Virus record (IMG/VR): IMGVR_UViG_3300045974_000425 | Location: 1 to 20,616 of that record | Reading direction: 5' to 3' (one strand) | DNA: 20,616 nt | Source: a virus | Shown: positions 1 to 6,341 of the stretch, one piece after another | How positions within the stretch are numbered: position 1 is the stretch's first letter | Layout of the letters: each line of letters begins with the position of its first letter | Made by a program: the position numbers and the translations under genes | Notes under the pieces: model-generated | The model's database searches: none | The model's input: only the letters and a program-made list of their open reading frames with translations | Told to the model about the DNA's origin: nothing

Positions 1-2
1 GG

Positions 3-98
3 CACACGCTCAAGGAACTCCGCGAACGTGACGCGGAGCGGGCCGACAGCGTCAAAAGGGCGCACCAGAGGATCGACGCCATGATGGAGCGCAAGTGA
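3..98 (+). CDS. 3' end of a truncated gene, charged helical C-terminus
   Basis: The reading frame is open from the left edge and stops with TGA at 96-98; the start lies outside the window. The 31 visible residues are strongly charged and helical (rich in Glu, Arg, Lys and Asp, no Pro or Gly) and look like the end of a coiled coil. The next gene begins at GTG 95, giving a 4-base GTGA overlap that supports this as a genuine coding end. Function is not recognisable; its position suggests a member of the lysis or late operon. Confidence 0.6.
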   Translation, partial: HTLKELRERDAERADSVKRAHQRIDAMMERK

Positions 99-436
99 CG
101 GGGTACTGGGACATCGTGATCGTCCTCGTCATCGCCGGGGCCATGCTCTCGATCCTCGACTGGCGTATCAACCGGGCGTTCATCCAGCACGAGAAGCGCG
201 AAGCCCAGATGGTCGCGGAGGTGTCGCTCTCCTCTGATGCCGCCCTTGCCCTGGTGCGTGAGGGCCAGCGGCACATCCGCGAGATCGAAAAGGTTTCGAC
301 GCTCCACGGGATCGCCGTCCAGAACCTCTCCGACGAGGTGCGGATGCACGACAAGCGCCTGGGAGCGGTCGAGGAACGGATCATGCGGGCGGCCCTGACC
401 GTCCCGCACCAACACCGCAGGGAGAACGACCCGTGA
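95..436 (+). CDS. Small membrane-anchored coiled-coil protein upstream of the endolysin
   Basis: A 113-residue protein. Residues 6-22 form one hydrophobic segment (IVIVLVIAGAMLSIL) after a short N-terminus, followed by about 85 charged residues predicted to be helical or coiled-coil, ending in a basic tail. One N-terminal anchor with a long helical domain is the topology of inner-membrane spanins (Rz-like), and the gene directly precedes the endolysin with a 4-base GTGA overlap. It lacks the two or three membrane segments of most holins. The GTG start at 95 overlaps the upstream stop, which fixes the start. A spanin role is inference from topology and position; no family was recognised. Confidence 0.75.
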   Translation: MTGYWDIVIVLVIAGAMLSILDWRINRAFIQHEKREAQMVAEVSLSSDAALALVREGQRHIREIEKVSTLHGIAVQNLSDEVRMHDKRLGAVEERIMRAALTVPHQHRRENDP

Positions 437-864
437 CGCTCCCCGACCGCTCGATGCTGAAGCTCGCAGGCGTTCACCCAGACCTCGTCATGGTCATCGT
501 CCGCGCCTCCGAGATGACCTCGCAACCCTTCATCGTCACCGAAGGGCTGCGCACGAAGGAGCGCCAGATCGAACTCGTGCGCGAGGGCAAGAGCAGGACG
601 CTCAACTCTCGCCACCTTCATGGCTTGGCCGTCGATGTCGGGATCTGCCTCCCGGACGGCGGCATCACCTGGGCGTTCAACGAGTACAAGTTCCTGGCCT
701 CGACGGTGAAGGCCGCGGCCGTGGAGTTGGCGATCCCGATCCTCTGGGGCGGGGAAGCGTTCGGCCCCGGCTTCCGGGACGGCGTCCACTGGGAACTGGA
801 CCGTCGGTTTTATCCAGATCCAGTTCCCGACATCACGCAGCGCGATCCGACGACGGAGGCATGA
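433..864 (+). CDS. Endolysin, M15/VanY-type zinc peptidase
   Basis: A 143-residue single-domain peptidase of the M15_4 type (VanY or L-alanyl-D-glutamate endopeptidase), which cuts peptidoglycan cross-bridges at lysis. The zinc-site motif is visible as SRHLHGLAVD at residues 59-68, giving His61 and Asp68 as ligands. The second motif, GVHWEL, gives His119 as the third ligand, with Glu121 nearby. The length matches phage peptidases of this family. There is no signal peptide, so it should need a holin or similar for release. GTG at 433 overlaps the previous stop (GTGA) and has an AGGGAG ribosome site at 419-424. The last 32 bases overlap the convergent HNH gene on the other strand. Confidence 0.93.
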   Translation: MTLPDRSMLKLAGVHPDLVMVIVRASEMTSQPFIVTEGLRTKERQIELVREGKSRTLNSRHLHGLAVDVGICLPDGGITWAFNEYKFLASTVKAAAVELAIPILWGGEAFGPGFRDGVHWELDRRFYPDPVPDITQRDPTTEA

Positions 865-1330
865 GGTGCTTCCAGTTCCTACCGTTCACGATCATGTTGA
901 TCATCGAGTGGCCGACCCCGAACTCGGTGGCGAGCATCTTTCCGTTCCCGCGTCGGTATCGGCGGCGGATCTCAAAGACCTGCTCATTCGTCAGCTTCGC
1001 CATGGGATGCCTAGTGCCCTGGGTGGAGCGGTTCTTCGTCGCCATGTCGGCCAGGTTCTCGGCGCGGGTCGCGGCGAAGAGATGGGCGGGGTTCACGCAG
1101 AGCGGAATGTCGCAGGTGTGAGCGATGTCCATCCCCTTCGGTGCAGGCACGCCGTTCGCCAGCGACCACGAGAAACGGTGAGCGTAGATAGACGCTCCCT
1201 CTCTTCCGCCCTCGCTGAGCATCCCGTACTTCCCGTTCGTCCATCCGGTCCAGAGCCAGCATTCGCCGGGGTCGCCCTGCGTGAACCGCTGCCGAAAACG
1301 CACAGCCATCGGGATTCGCTTCGGTGCCAT
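833..1330 (-). CDS. HNH endonuclease (HNH_3 type) with C-terminal helix-turn-helix, probable homing enzyme
   Basis: A 165-residue HNH nuclease. It has the CWLWTG motif at 24-29 and a zinc/HNH core at residues 71-83 (AHTCDIPLCVNPAHLF, with His71, Cys73, Cys78, Asn80 and His83). The last 50 residues look like a DNA-binding helix-turn-helix (LTNEQVFEIRRRY, then ATEFGVGHSMINMIV), as in free-standing homing endonucleases. It is the only minus-strand gene in an otherwise plus-strand lysis region and overlaps the endolysin 3' end by 32 bases, typical of an invading homing gene. It shares its core motifs with the HNH protein at 4281-4964. No strong ribosome site precedes ATG 1330; ATG 1309 is an alternative start. 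Confidence 0.9.
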   Translation of the reverse strand: MAPKRIPMAVRFRQRFTQGDPGECWLWTGWTNGKYGMLSEGGREGASIYAHRFSWSLANGVPAPKGMDIAHTCDIPLCVNPAHLFAATRAENLADMATKNRSTQGTRHPMAKLTNEQVFEIRRRYRRGNGKMLATEFGVGHSMINMIVNGRNWKHLMPPSSDRAA

Positions 1331-1371
1331 GGGGGCATTGTAGGTCCATCGTCTGACAAGTCGGAGGCGGA

Positions 1372-1680
1372 ATGAGGCTCCCCGTCTTCACCGACCCTGT
1401 GACGGACCAGCCGTCGTTCAGCATCACCGTCGCGGCGATCACCTTCGCCGTCGTCATGGTCCGCTGGGTCATCGGCGGGCTGACGATCTGGACGCACCGC
1501 TTCGAGCCGGTGAGCGACGCGACGATCACCACCTGGCTCACGCCGACCTTGATCTTCTACCTGGCGCGCAAGGTGACGGGCGTCATGGAGGGCGTGTCCA
1601 TGGCCCGCATCGAGAGCCCGGCCCCGGGACCAACGTCCACGTCGTCCGTCGCGATCAACGTCCCCGTTGCAGGAGGCTGA
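1372..1680 (+). CDS. Small membrane protein, holin candidate
   Basis: A 102-residue protein with two hydrophobic stretches: about residues 17-40 (FSITVAAITFAVVMVRWVIG) and about 56-68 (TWLTPTLIFYLAR). A short polar Pro/Ser-rich tail of about 30 residues follows. A GGAGG ribosome site at 1363-1367 sets the ATG at 1372. It is the first plus-strand gene after the HNH insertion, and the genes behind it are further small membrane proteins. Size, segments and context suit a holin or antiholin, but no family was recognised, so this remains inference. Confidence 0.75.
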   Translation: MRLPVFTDPVTDQPSFSITVAAITFAVVMVRWVIGGLTIWTHRFEPVSDATITTWLTPTLIFYLARKVTGVMEGVSMARIESPAPGPTSTSSVAINVPVAGG

Positions 1681-1681
1681 C

Positions 1682-1894
1682 ATGAAGCCGATCGTCTTCT
1701 GGCCTGCTGTCTCGGTGGCGTTCGTCCTGGGGCTCGGACTCGTCGCGCTCGGCCTGGTGGCCGCGGCCGACCCCGAGGGGCGCGGGGGCGCCATCTTCTT
1801 CGCTGCCGGGTCGGGCGGGCTCCTCCTGGTCATCGTCTCCCTGGTGGCGATCCTCGTTCGGGTGACGGTCGCCCTCGCGAGGAGGCGAACATGA
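1682..1894 (+). CDS. Small two-segment membrane protein
   Basis: A 70-residue protein with two long hydrophobic segments, about residues 5-26 (VFWPAVSVAFVLGLGLVALGLV) and 38-62 (AIFFAAGSGGLLLVIVSLVAILV), joined by a short acidic/Gly loop and ending in a basic tail (ARRRT). That is a class II holin topology, so holin or antiholin is plausible. ATG 1682 is preferred over the in-frame TTG at 1667 because the AGGAGG ribosome site at 1670-1675 sits 6 bases before the ATG. It follows the previous stop by one base, and its own stop overlaps the next start (ATGA). Confidence 0.75.
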   Translation: MKPIVFWPAVSVAFVLGLGLVALGLVAAADPEGRGGAIFFAAGSGGLLLVIVSLVAILVRVTVALARRRT

Positions 1895-1977
1895 CCGGGC
1901 TCATCGTGCTGCTGCTCTGCCTCGCCGCCGGGGCCTGGGTCGTCCGTGGCTGGTACATCGAAGTGAGGCGCAAATGA
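1891..1977 (+). CDS. 28-residue single-span membrane peptide
   Basis: A very short gene: Met, one hydrophobic span (LIVLLLCLAAGAWVV) and a basic tail (EVRRK). Both ends are joined by ATGA overlaps, to the gene before (stop at 1892-1894) and the gene after (ATG 1974), and a GGAGG site at 1880-1884 precedes it. These are the grounds for calling so short a frame real. Function is unknown; tiny single-span proteins in lysis cassettes can modulate holins, but that is inference. Confidence 0.6.
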   Translation: MTGLIVLLLCLAAGAWVVRGWYIEVRRK

Positions 1978-2150
1978 ACGTCACCGAGAAGAGGAAGCAG
2001 TCGCTCTACTTCACCGAGGCGATGCTCCTCGAGATCCAGGCCGAAGCGAACCGCCTCGACCGTTCTATGTCCTGGGTCGTCCAGTACGCGTGGAAGCATG
2101 GCGTGTTCGCGCTGCGGAAGATCCCGGCGATGGACGAGGTGAGCGGATGA
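1974..2150 (+). CDS. Ribbon-helix-helix protein, TIGR04563-like
   Basis: A 58-residue protein with a ribbon-helix-helix fold pattern: a beta strand (KRKQSLYFTE, residues 6-15), helix A (AMLLEIQAEANRL) and helix B (SMSWVVQYAWKHG). The signature 'KQSLY..E.ML.EIQ.EA.R.DRS.SWVVQ.AW' matches the TIGR04563 ribbon-helix-helix family as I remember it, known mainly from myxobacteria and related deltaproteobacteria. Such proteins bind DNA as dimers through the strand. It overlaps its neighbours by 4 bases at both ends, so it is co-translated with membrane genes, an unusual place for a DNA-binding protein. The target is unknown; it could regulate its own operon or a host gene. Confidence 0.8.
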   Translation: MNVTEKRKQSLYFTEAMLLEIQAEANRLDRSMSWVVQYAWKHGVFALRKIPAMDEVSG

Positions 2151-2674
2151 ACCCAGTCTCCTGGCTACGGGAGCACCCGCGAGTGGCGGTGGGAGGGGCG
2201 GTGGCGGTTGCTCTCGTGGCCGGGGTCGGGATCGGGCGGTTCACCCTGCCGACAAAGGTCGAGGAACGCGAGGTCGTCAGGACCGTCGAGGTCGTGAAGT
2301 GGCGGGACCGCGAGGTCATCACGAAGGGGCCGGTCAAGGTCGTCACCAAGACCGTGACCACCCCCGGCCCCGCGGGTCCGACCGTCACCGTGGACCGCGA
2401 GGTCTTCCGGGACAAGGTGGTCACGGTCCACGTCCAGGGCAAGGATACCGTCACCGAGAAGGACCGCCTGGTCGAGAAGGTGGTGGAGCGGGACGCCCCC
2501 CGGGTCGCCGTCTTCGGGACCGTGGGCCTCCCGTTCTCGGCCGGCGGCATCCAGCCCCTCCAGTTCGGGGCGGCGGCGACCGCCAGGGTCCTCGGGCCGA
2601 TCTCCGTCATCGTCGCAGGGTCCGGGGGAGCGTCAGGCGGGGTGGCTACCGGGGGCCTGGGACTGTCCTGGTAG
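2147..2674 (+). CDS. Membrane-anchored, beta-rich spanin-like protein
   Basis: A 175-residue protein. Residues 13-31 form a membrane anchor (VAVGGAVAVALVAGVGIG). Residues 36-120 are a strongly charged, Val-rich stretch of alternating patterns (EEREVVRTVEVVKW, PVKVVTKTVTT). The last 50 residues are Gly-rich and beta-like, ending in an aromatic residue (GLGLSW). It ends the lysis operon and could bridge the inner and outer membranes as a spanin analogue, though it has neither a lipobox nor a typical coiled coil. ATG 2147 overlaps the previous stop (GATGA), with GAGGTGAG upstream. A start at 2090 would overlap the whole end of the ribbon-helix-helix gene and is rejected. Function is inferred. 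Confidence 0.75.
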   Translation: MNPVSWLREHPRVAVGGAVAVALVAGVGIGRFTLPTKVEEREVVRTVEVVKWRDREVITKGPVKVVTKTVTTPGPAGPTVTVDREVFRDKVVTVHVQGKDTVTEKDRLVEKVVERDAPRVAVFGTVGLPFSAGGIQPLQFGAAATARVLGPISVIVAGSGGASGGVATGGLGLSW

Positions 2675-3071
2675 GCCCGTCCCGCCCCTCGGACGGCCCG
2701 GGTGTGGGGCAGGAGAGGGTCCGGCGTCGGCGGGCCTTAAACGGGCTTCTTGTGAGCCACCGTGGAACCGTTGAACGGTACCGACCCGGACGGGGCGCAC
2801 CGTGACCCTGACGGTCCCGTGATGAGCCCCGGAGCGACGTGGACGCTCAACACCGGGTCGCGTTCGGCCGTCCCCGATGACACTTGGATATCGCCTTGAT
2901 CTGGATCCGAGGTCAAGAAGTATAGGCAAAATGTGTGCATAGGCGTGGGCTATCGATTCACCCAGGGTCGATAGCTTGCGCCTATCGCTCGCCTTGTCCA
3001 ATGGACATAAGCCTTTGCTGCGGGCTTCCCCCTATTGCCTACCGCTCCGGTCCTCTTTAGGGTGTGGGTCT
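2675..3071 (+). other. 397-base gene-free region with several hairpins
   Basis: No convincing gene lies here. Just after the lysis operon stop is a 6-base stem (CCGTCC/GGACGG, 2677-2696), possibly an operon-end hairpin but without a T tract. A second perfect short stem (ACCGT-TGA-ACGGT) lies at 2767-2779. From about 2880 the composition becomes more AT-rich. This part carries the long stem at 2939-2985, a TGTCC-AAT-GGACA palindrome at 2996-3008, and repeated TATAGGC/CATAGGC/GCCTAT words near 2921, 2939 and 2981. A 45-codon GTG frame at 2762-2899 has no ribosome site and was not called. The region is probably regulatory. Confidence 0.6.
2939..2985 (+). promoter_or_regulatory. Long RNA stem-loop, 18 pairs in plus-strand RNA
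   Basis: ATAGGCG (2939-2945) pairs with CGCCTAT (2979-2985), and CTATCGA (2950-2956) pairs with TCGATAG (2968-2974). The four bases between (TGGG, 2946-2949) face CTTG (2975-2978), which in plus-strand RNA gives U-G, G-U, G-U and G-C. The whole thing is therefore one continuous 18-pair stem with an 11-base loop. In minus-strand RNA those positions become C-A mismatches, so the element appears built for the plus strand. There is no T tract after it, so a simple intrinsic terminator is unlikely. It could be a leader, processing site or small RNA for the genes from 3072. Confidence 0.7.
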
Positions 3072-3230
3072 ATGACCTACTCCGTCCGCGTCGAGGCCCG
3101 TGGCGTCCCCGTCGTCGTGAAGGTGGACGCGGGGGACGAGCGGACGGCCCACGACATCGCCCATTGGCTCGTTGCTCATCAAGCGCACCTCCAGGCGCAC
3201 GGGGTCGTCGCGAAGCCGAAGGAGCGGTGA
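3072..3230 (+). CDS. Small hypothetical protein
   Basis: A 52-residue soluble protein beginning MTYSVRVEARGVPVVVKVDA. A beta-strand-like N-terminal half is followed by a helix (ERTAHDIAHWLVAHQAHLQAH) and a basic tail. ATG 3072 is chosen over an upstream start at 2976 because the latter would read through the hairpin region and encode an unconvincing N-terminus. The only ribosome site is a weak GGGTGTGGG. Its stop TGA (3228-3230) overlaps the next ATG (TGATG). It is unlike any family I recognise. Confidence 0.65.
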   Translation: MTYSVRVEARGVPVVVKVDAGDERTAHDIAHWLVAHQAHLQAHGVVAKPKER

Positions 3231-3511
3231 TGCTCATCACGCTCCTGGTGGCCGTCGTCGTCGCCGCCATCGTCTACTGGATCATCACGCTCATCCCCCT
3301 GCCGCAGCCCTTCAAGAACATCATCCTGGCGATCCTTGGGCTGATCCTCGTGCTGTGGATTCTCCAGACGACCGGGGTGTTCGGTGGCGACCCCTGGATC
3401 GGTGGGCCTCGCCTCCGCTGACCGGGGGCATGACCGAAGCTCCAAGCCGCAGTAGAAACAGGACCGTCGCCCGTCCTCGTGGCAGAGCCACGCACGGTGG
3501 GGGCAGATCAC
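3179..3511 (-). CDS. Small zinc-ribbon protein with doubtful C-terminus
   Basis: GTG 3511 overlaps the previous stop (GTGA) and follows a GGGAG ribosome site, so initiation looks real. The N-terminal 30 residues carry a zinc-knuckle pattern: Cys-Pro-His, then LCHEDGRRSCFYCG, then a further Cys. The frame then stays open for about 80 more codons to 3179, running antisense to both small plus-strand genes. That part is very acidic (DDGGDDDGHQERDEHH) and reads like the mirror of a membrane protein. Either the tail is real and the genes overlap convergently, or it is tolerated read-on. It is the last gene of the leftward operon. Function unknown. Confidence 0.5.
   Translation of the reverse strand: MICPHRAWLCHEDGRRSCFYCGLELRSCPRSAEARPTDPGVATEHPGRLENPQHEDQPKDRQDDVLEGLRQGDERDDPVDDGGDDDGHQERDEHHRSFGFATTPCAWRCA
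3230..3421 (+). CDS. Thivi_2564-like small membrane protein
   Basis: A 63-residue protein with two hydrophobic spans, about residues 2-24 (LITLLVAVVVAAIVYWIITL) and 31-50 (NIILAILGLILVLWILQ), separated by a short Pro-containing turn (IPLPQPFK). The pattern resembles the small Thivi_2564 family membrane proteins found in phages and bacteria (from memory). A holin role is possible. It overlaps the upstream stop (TGATG) and has AAGGAG just before the start. Its entire length lies antisense to the open 3' part of the minus-strand frame ending at 3179. Confidence 0.75.
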   Translation: MLITLLVAVVVAAIVYWIITLIPLPQPFKNIILAILGLILVLWILQTTGVFGGDPWIGGPRLR

Positions 3512-4284
3512 GTCCCGCTCCCGCCGCAGGAGGGGCACTTGAGGAGAATGTCGTGCCCAGGGATGAAGCGCCCATCCATCCCCGCCCCCCCGCACTCCCC
3601 GCACTTCGGCGAGAGGGGGGGCGGGGGCTGGCTACTCGGCGCGGGGAGGCCAGCTCCAATGACCGGGGCGGGGCAACTCGGAGTAGGGGCACCGCTCGTG
3701 GAAGAACAGGCCGGTTGGGTTGACGGCGCAGAGGCCAACGGTCCCGTCGTCGCTGACGACCTGGGTGATGATGGCGGCGCGGGGGAGCGGCTTGAACTCG
3801 CCTCCGGGGGTTCCGTAGGAGTGGTAGTGGACGATGCGACCGACGCTGGGCTTCGACATGGTGTCTCCTGTGCTGCGGTTGGTACTGCGTTGAAAGACCC
3901 CTCTCGCGGCCCGCTCGGCACCGGAACGGGATGCGCAAGAGCGCGCATCGCGTCGATGATCCCCAACCGCGTCCCGGTAGGGAAGTCCAGCAGCAGTTGC
4001 ACGCACATCGCGACACCTTCGCGGATGCCTACCTCGCGCCCCTCGGCGTGCGCCTGGGTGCGAACAGCGGCCATCCTGCGCTTGAACACGGACTCGGGGT
4101 CGCCGTAGGGCTGCATGTCGCCCTGCGGAGCGGTGGGGGCGGGGGAGAGGGCGTCATTGGCCTGTCGGATTCTGATGCTCAGGTGCGGGAGCTTCCGCCC
4201 CTCGTCCTCCTCGGCCCAGACAAGCCGCTCCGCTTCTTCGATGAGGTTCCGCAGGGACTTCTCGATCCTCTCTGCTCGGCTCAC
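3508..4284 (-). CDS. Helical protein with a C-terminal DnaJ-like zinc ribbon, containing a nested gene
   Basis: 258 residues in one uninterrupted frame. Residues 1-140 are charged and helical, beginning [17 protein letters not shown], with normal codon use. Residues about 141-218 are a Ser/Pro/Thr/Ala-rich stretch that coincides with the gene at 3632-3859 in another frame. The end has two knuckles, CGECGGAG and CPSCGGSG, about 15 residues apart, a DnaJ-type zinc-ribbon pattern. GTG 4284 overlaps the upstream HNH stop (GTGA) after a GGGGGAGGGGG ribosome site. No stop separates the halves, so the ribosome should make the full protein. A frameshift or assembly error is the alternative. Function unknown. 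Confidence 0.6.
   Translation of the reverse strand: MSRAERIEKSLRNLIEEAERLVWAEEDEGRKLPHLSIRIRQANDALSPAPTAPQGDMQPYGDPESVFKRRMAAVRTQAHAEGREVGIREGVAMCVQLLLDFPTGTRLGIIDAMRALAHPVPVPSGPREGSFNAVPTAAQETPCRSPASVASSTTTPTEPPEASSSRSPAPPSSPRSSATTGPLASAPSTQPACSSTSGAPTPSCPAPVIGAGLPAPSSQPPPPLSPKCGECGGAGMDGRFIPGHDILLKCPSCGGSGT
3632..3859 (-). CDS. Small conserved-looking phage protein, nested out of frame
   Basis: 75 residues beginning [16 protein letters not shown] and ending [10 protein letters not shown]. This is the general form of a small phage protein seen widely (an N-terminal 'G.IVHY', a central 'AAIIT.V', a Trp-rich end), recognised from memory. ATG 3859 has a good AGGAGA ribosome site, and the codons end almost always in G or C, as in real genes of this phage. 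It lies wholly inside the 3508-4284 frame but in a different phase. Function is unknown. The nesting is the notable point. Confidence 0.8.
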   Translation of the reverse strand: MSKPSVGRIVHYHSYGTPGGEFKPLPRAAIITQVVSDDGTVGLCAVNPTGLFFHERCPYSELPRPGHWSWPPRAE

Positions 4285-4964
4285 TTGTCCCCCTCCCCCG
4301 GCTCGCGGGCCAGGGCGTCGCGGTTCTTGGCTCGACTCTCGGGGCGCTTCGGCTTCCACTTGTCGTAGTGGGCGCGCTGGCACTCACGGCACGCCCTCCA
4401 GCCCTGCGGCCTCACCAAGAGGTTCGCACCGGACAGCGGATGACCACGCACGCAATGCGTCTTGCGGCTTCCGGTGTGTCGGCCCTTCTTCACCATGATC
4501 CGAATCGGTCCTTGCCCCTTGGATCTCCGATATCGAGTGTCGGAACATCGGTGACATTCTCCGTTCCGACGCATCCCTGAATGGGCAACACCGCCGCATG
4601 TAACGCAAACGGTTGGCCCCTTCCTCGCCCACGGCCTTGGCCCGGTTTTCCCGCGGTACTTCTCCGGGTGCCGCTGAGAGTTGAGACGCCCCTTCTTCGC
4701 CGCGTCTTGCAGGTTGTCCTTGGCGGTGCCGACAAACAAATGCTCCGGGTTCACGCAGTTCGGATTGTCGCAGCGATGGCAAACGTACAGGCCATCGGGG
4801 ACGGGGCCGCGAGACATCGCCCATGAAGCTCGGTGCGCGAATCCGTACTTCCCGCTCCACCATGCGCGACCGTAGCCCTTCTTGTCCTTGCATCCCGTCC
4901 ACAGCCAGCACCCCGTCACCGGATCTGGATTGGTTCGGGAAAGAAACCGTTCGGTCGGAGTCAT
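4281..4964 (-). CDS. HNH endonuclease (HNH_3 type) with extra zinc ribbons
   Basis: 227 residues. The nuclease core is at about 19-82: CWLWTG, HRASW, then [17 protein letters not shown] (His63, Cys65, Cys70, Asn72, His75). Two extra zinc-binding parts follow: CVTC (120-123) with CHRC (137-140), and CVRGH (171-175) with CREC (192-195). A basic tail ends the protein. These are probably DNA-binding ribbons. ATG 4964 overlaps the upstream stop (ATGA), and its own stop overlaps the next GTG, so unlike a freshly inserted homing gene it is fully integrated into the operon. Its core is clearly related to the HNH at 833-1330. A homing or packaging-related role is possible. Confidence 0.88.
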   Translation of the reverse strand: MTPTERFLSRTNPDPVTGCWLWTGCKDKKGYGRAWWSGKYGFAHRASWAMSRGPVPDGLYVCHRCDNPNCVNPEHLFVGTAKDNLQDAAKKGRLNSQRHPEKYRGKTGPRPWARKGPTVCVTCGGVAHSGMRRNGECHRCSDTRYRRSKGQGPIRIMVKKGRHTGSRKTHCVRGHPLSGANLLVRPQGWRACRECQRAHYDKWKPKRPESRAKNRDALAREPGEGDK

Positions 4965-5323
4965 CCGAGCATCTCCTTTTCGGCGGCGACCTTTTCCCGG
5001 CAGGGCTTGCAATAACCGCGATGCGAGTTGTTCCTCCGCTTCGACGGCCAGTCCCATGTGCGCGTGACGCCCCCGCAGACGACGCACGCCGCGGTCCTCC
5101 ACCCGAGCCGCACGCAAGCGGGGCACACCCTGGTTCCGGGGAGCGGCTTGCGCCAGGCGATACCGCCGGACGGCAGGTTGATCTTCACCGGCACCAGCGG
5201 TTCGGCGCAGACGTGACAGCACGTCGCGAGGTCGAACTCTCCCGGGTCGGGCAACCGCCACGCCCCGGACTCCATCTGCTCCTCGGCCAGGTAGACCGCT
5301 CGCGTCTCGGCGTCGAGCATCAT
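4961..5323 (-). CDS. Zinc-binding protein with four Cys pairs
   Basis: 120 residues with the pairs CHVC, CPAC, CVVC and CKPC in order. The first two bracket a loop ([19 protein letters not shown]) and the last two another, giving two zinc ribbons. Between them lies a Trp-containing basic segment ([11 protein letters not shown]), and the N-terminus is acidic and helical ([18 protein letters not shown]). ATG 5323 is chosen over GTG 5344 because it overlaps the upstream stop (GTATGATG). It may bind nucleic acid or a partner protein; no family recognised. It lies between the PP-loop enzyme and the HNH gene. Confidence 0.8.
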   Translation of the reverse strand: MMLDAETRAVYLAEEQMESGAWRLPDPGEFDLATCCHVCAEPLVPVKINLPSGGIAWRKPLPGTRVCPACVRLGWRTAACVVCGGVTRTWDWPSKRRNNSHRGYCKPCREKVAAEKEMLG

Positions 5324-6165
5324 ACGCCGCACATCCCTTCGCACTCAGCGCCGAACAGGTTTAGCTGACGGGTGTCGGTCTTGGATGCGGCGGCGAAGTC
5401 GGCGTCGCGTATGGAGACGAGCCCATCCCAGAGATAGGGAGTCCCCCGGATCACGGCGTCGTGCTCGCGATATGCGGTTTGCAGATCCTCCTCAAACCTA
5501 ACGGCCCTGGCGAAGTCGGCTGGCTCCTCGGTCTTCAGCCGCAGCCACTCGTCGGCGCTGTGATACGGGCAGAACACGCACGCCGACCGCGGAGGCTTCG
5601 GGTATCCGTTCCGCTCCATCCATGCGAGGCACGCCGCCCGAGACATCCGCGCCTCGATGAGCGGGTATCGGTTCTCCATGTACGGGAACATCGAATCCTT
5701 CATCCGATGCGCCTCGTCGGTGCTGATGCCGAGCCACATCATCGCCGCTGCCTTCTTCGGGAGCCGATGCCCCTTCTTCACGAGTCGCTTCACCTCGCGG
5801 AAGATGGGGGTCAGCTTGTAGTCGCGGGTACACTTGCGGATGGTTGGCCCTCGCGAGCCATCTTCCGCCTTCACCCAGAACGGCACCGAATTGCTGACGT
5901 AGTTCTTGCCGGACACCTTACTGATGCGGCGGCGCAGAGAGTCGGCCTCAAGGTTCCCCTGGGTGACGCGCACGACCGGGAAATGGGGGGCCAATTCCTT
6001 TTCGAGCCAAGCGAGATAGCGGTAGACGCTTTCGGGCTCGGCCTGAACGTCGGCGAAGATGGCGAGGCTCGGCATCGGAGTGATCTCGCCCTTCGCGGCC
6101 ATGAGCGCCATCGTGGACGACTGCACCCCCGCGCCCAGGCTGATGACGTGGATCGGGTCCGTCAC
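5320..6165 (-). CDS. PP-loop ATPase, PAPS reductase-like family
   Basis: 281 residues of the adenine-nucleotide alpha-hydrolase fold. The PP-loop is at residues 9-17 (SLGAGVQSS), followed by the strand motif [11 protein letters not shown]. Cys112 (RKCTRDYK) and Cys196/Cys199 (CVFCPYH) are conserved-type cysteines of this phage family and could hold a metal or Fe-S centre (inference). The GIST-DEA-RMK segment at about 147-156 is typical. True PAPS reductases act in sulfate assimilation; phage members more likely modify nucleic acid or a nucleotide, but no reaction can be assigned here. GTG 6165 overlaps the upstream stop (GTGA). Identification of the family is firm; the function is open. Confidence 0.88.
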   Translation of the reverse strand: MTDPIHVISLGAGVQSSTMALMAAKGEITPMPSLAIFADVQAEPESVYRYLAWLEKELAPHFPVVRVTQGNLEADSLRRRISKVSGKNYVSNSVPFWVKAEDGSRGPTIRKCTRDYKLTPIFREVKRLVKKGHRLPKKAAAMMWLGISTDEAHRMKDSMFPYMENRYPLIEARMSRAACLAWMERNGYPKPPRSACVFCPYHSADEWLRLKTEEPADFARAVRFEEDLQTAYREHDAVIRGTPYLWDGLVSIRDADFAAASKTDTRQLNLFGAECEGMCGV

Positions 6166-6341
6166 GACGCGACCTCCTCGGTGTCGAACTCGATCGATTT
6201 GATGGCGTCGAGCAGCGTCGTCACTTCCAGGCGCATCGCCTTCGCGATGGCGAGCGCCGGCTTGCCGTCCTGGACCGCGCGCTTCCTCGCGTCCCGGGCT
6301 CGCTCAACTCTTTGGAGCCAGACCATCTGGGAGCGGGTCAT
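6162..6341 (-). CDS. Small basic helical protein after bet
   Basis: 59 residues beginning MTRSQMVWLQRVERARDAR. The N-terminal half is Arg/Lys-rich and helical; the rest (PALAIAKAMRLEVTTLLDAI) could form a helix-turn-helix. ATG 6341 follows the TAG of the annealing-protein gene directly with no gap, in the same phase, and the stop overlaps the GTG of the PP-loop gene. Perfect packing between two good genes and normal codon use support it. It could also be made as a fusion by stop-codon read-through, since the frame continues. Function unknown. Confidence 0.65.
   Translation of the reverse strand: MTRSQMVWLQRVERARDARKRAVQDGKPALAIAKAMRLEVTTLLDAIKSIEFDTEEVAS

Noticed and set aside
2762-2899. 45-codon GTG frame in the gene-free region after the lysis operon
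   Set aside because: No ribosome site and no recognisable features; the region is better explained by hairpins.
2896-2926. TTGATC/TATAGG as a rightward promoter for the genes from 3072
   Set aside because: A 19-base spacer and weak matches; the position is noted only as part of the gene-free region.
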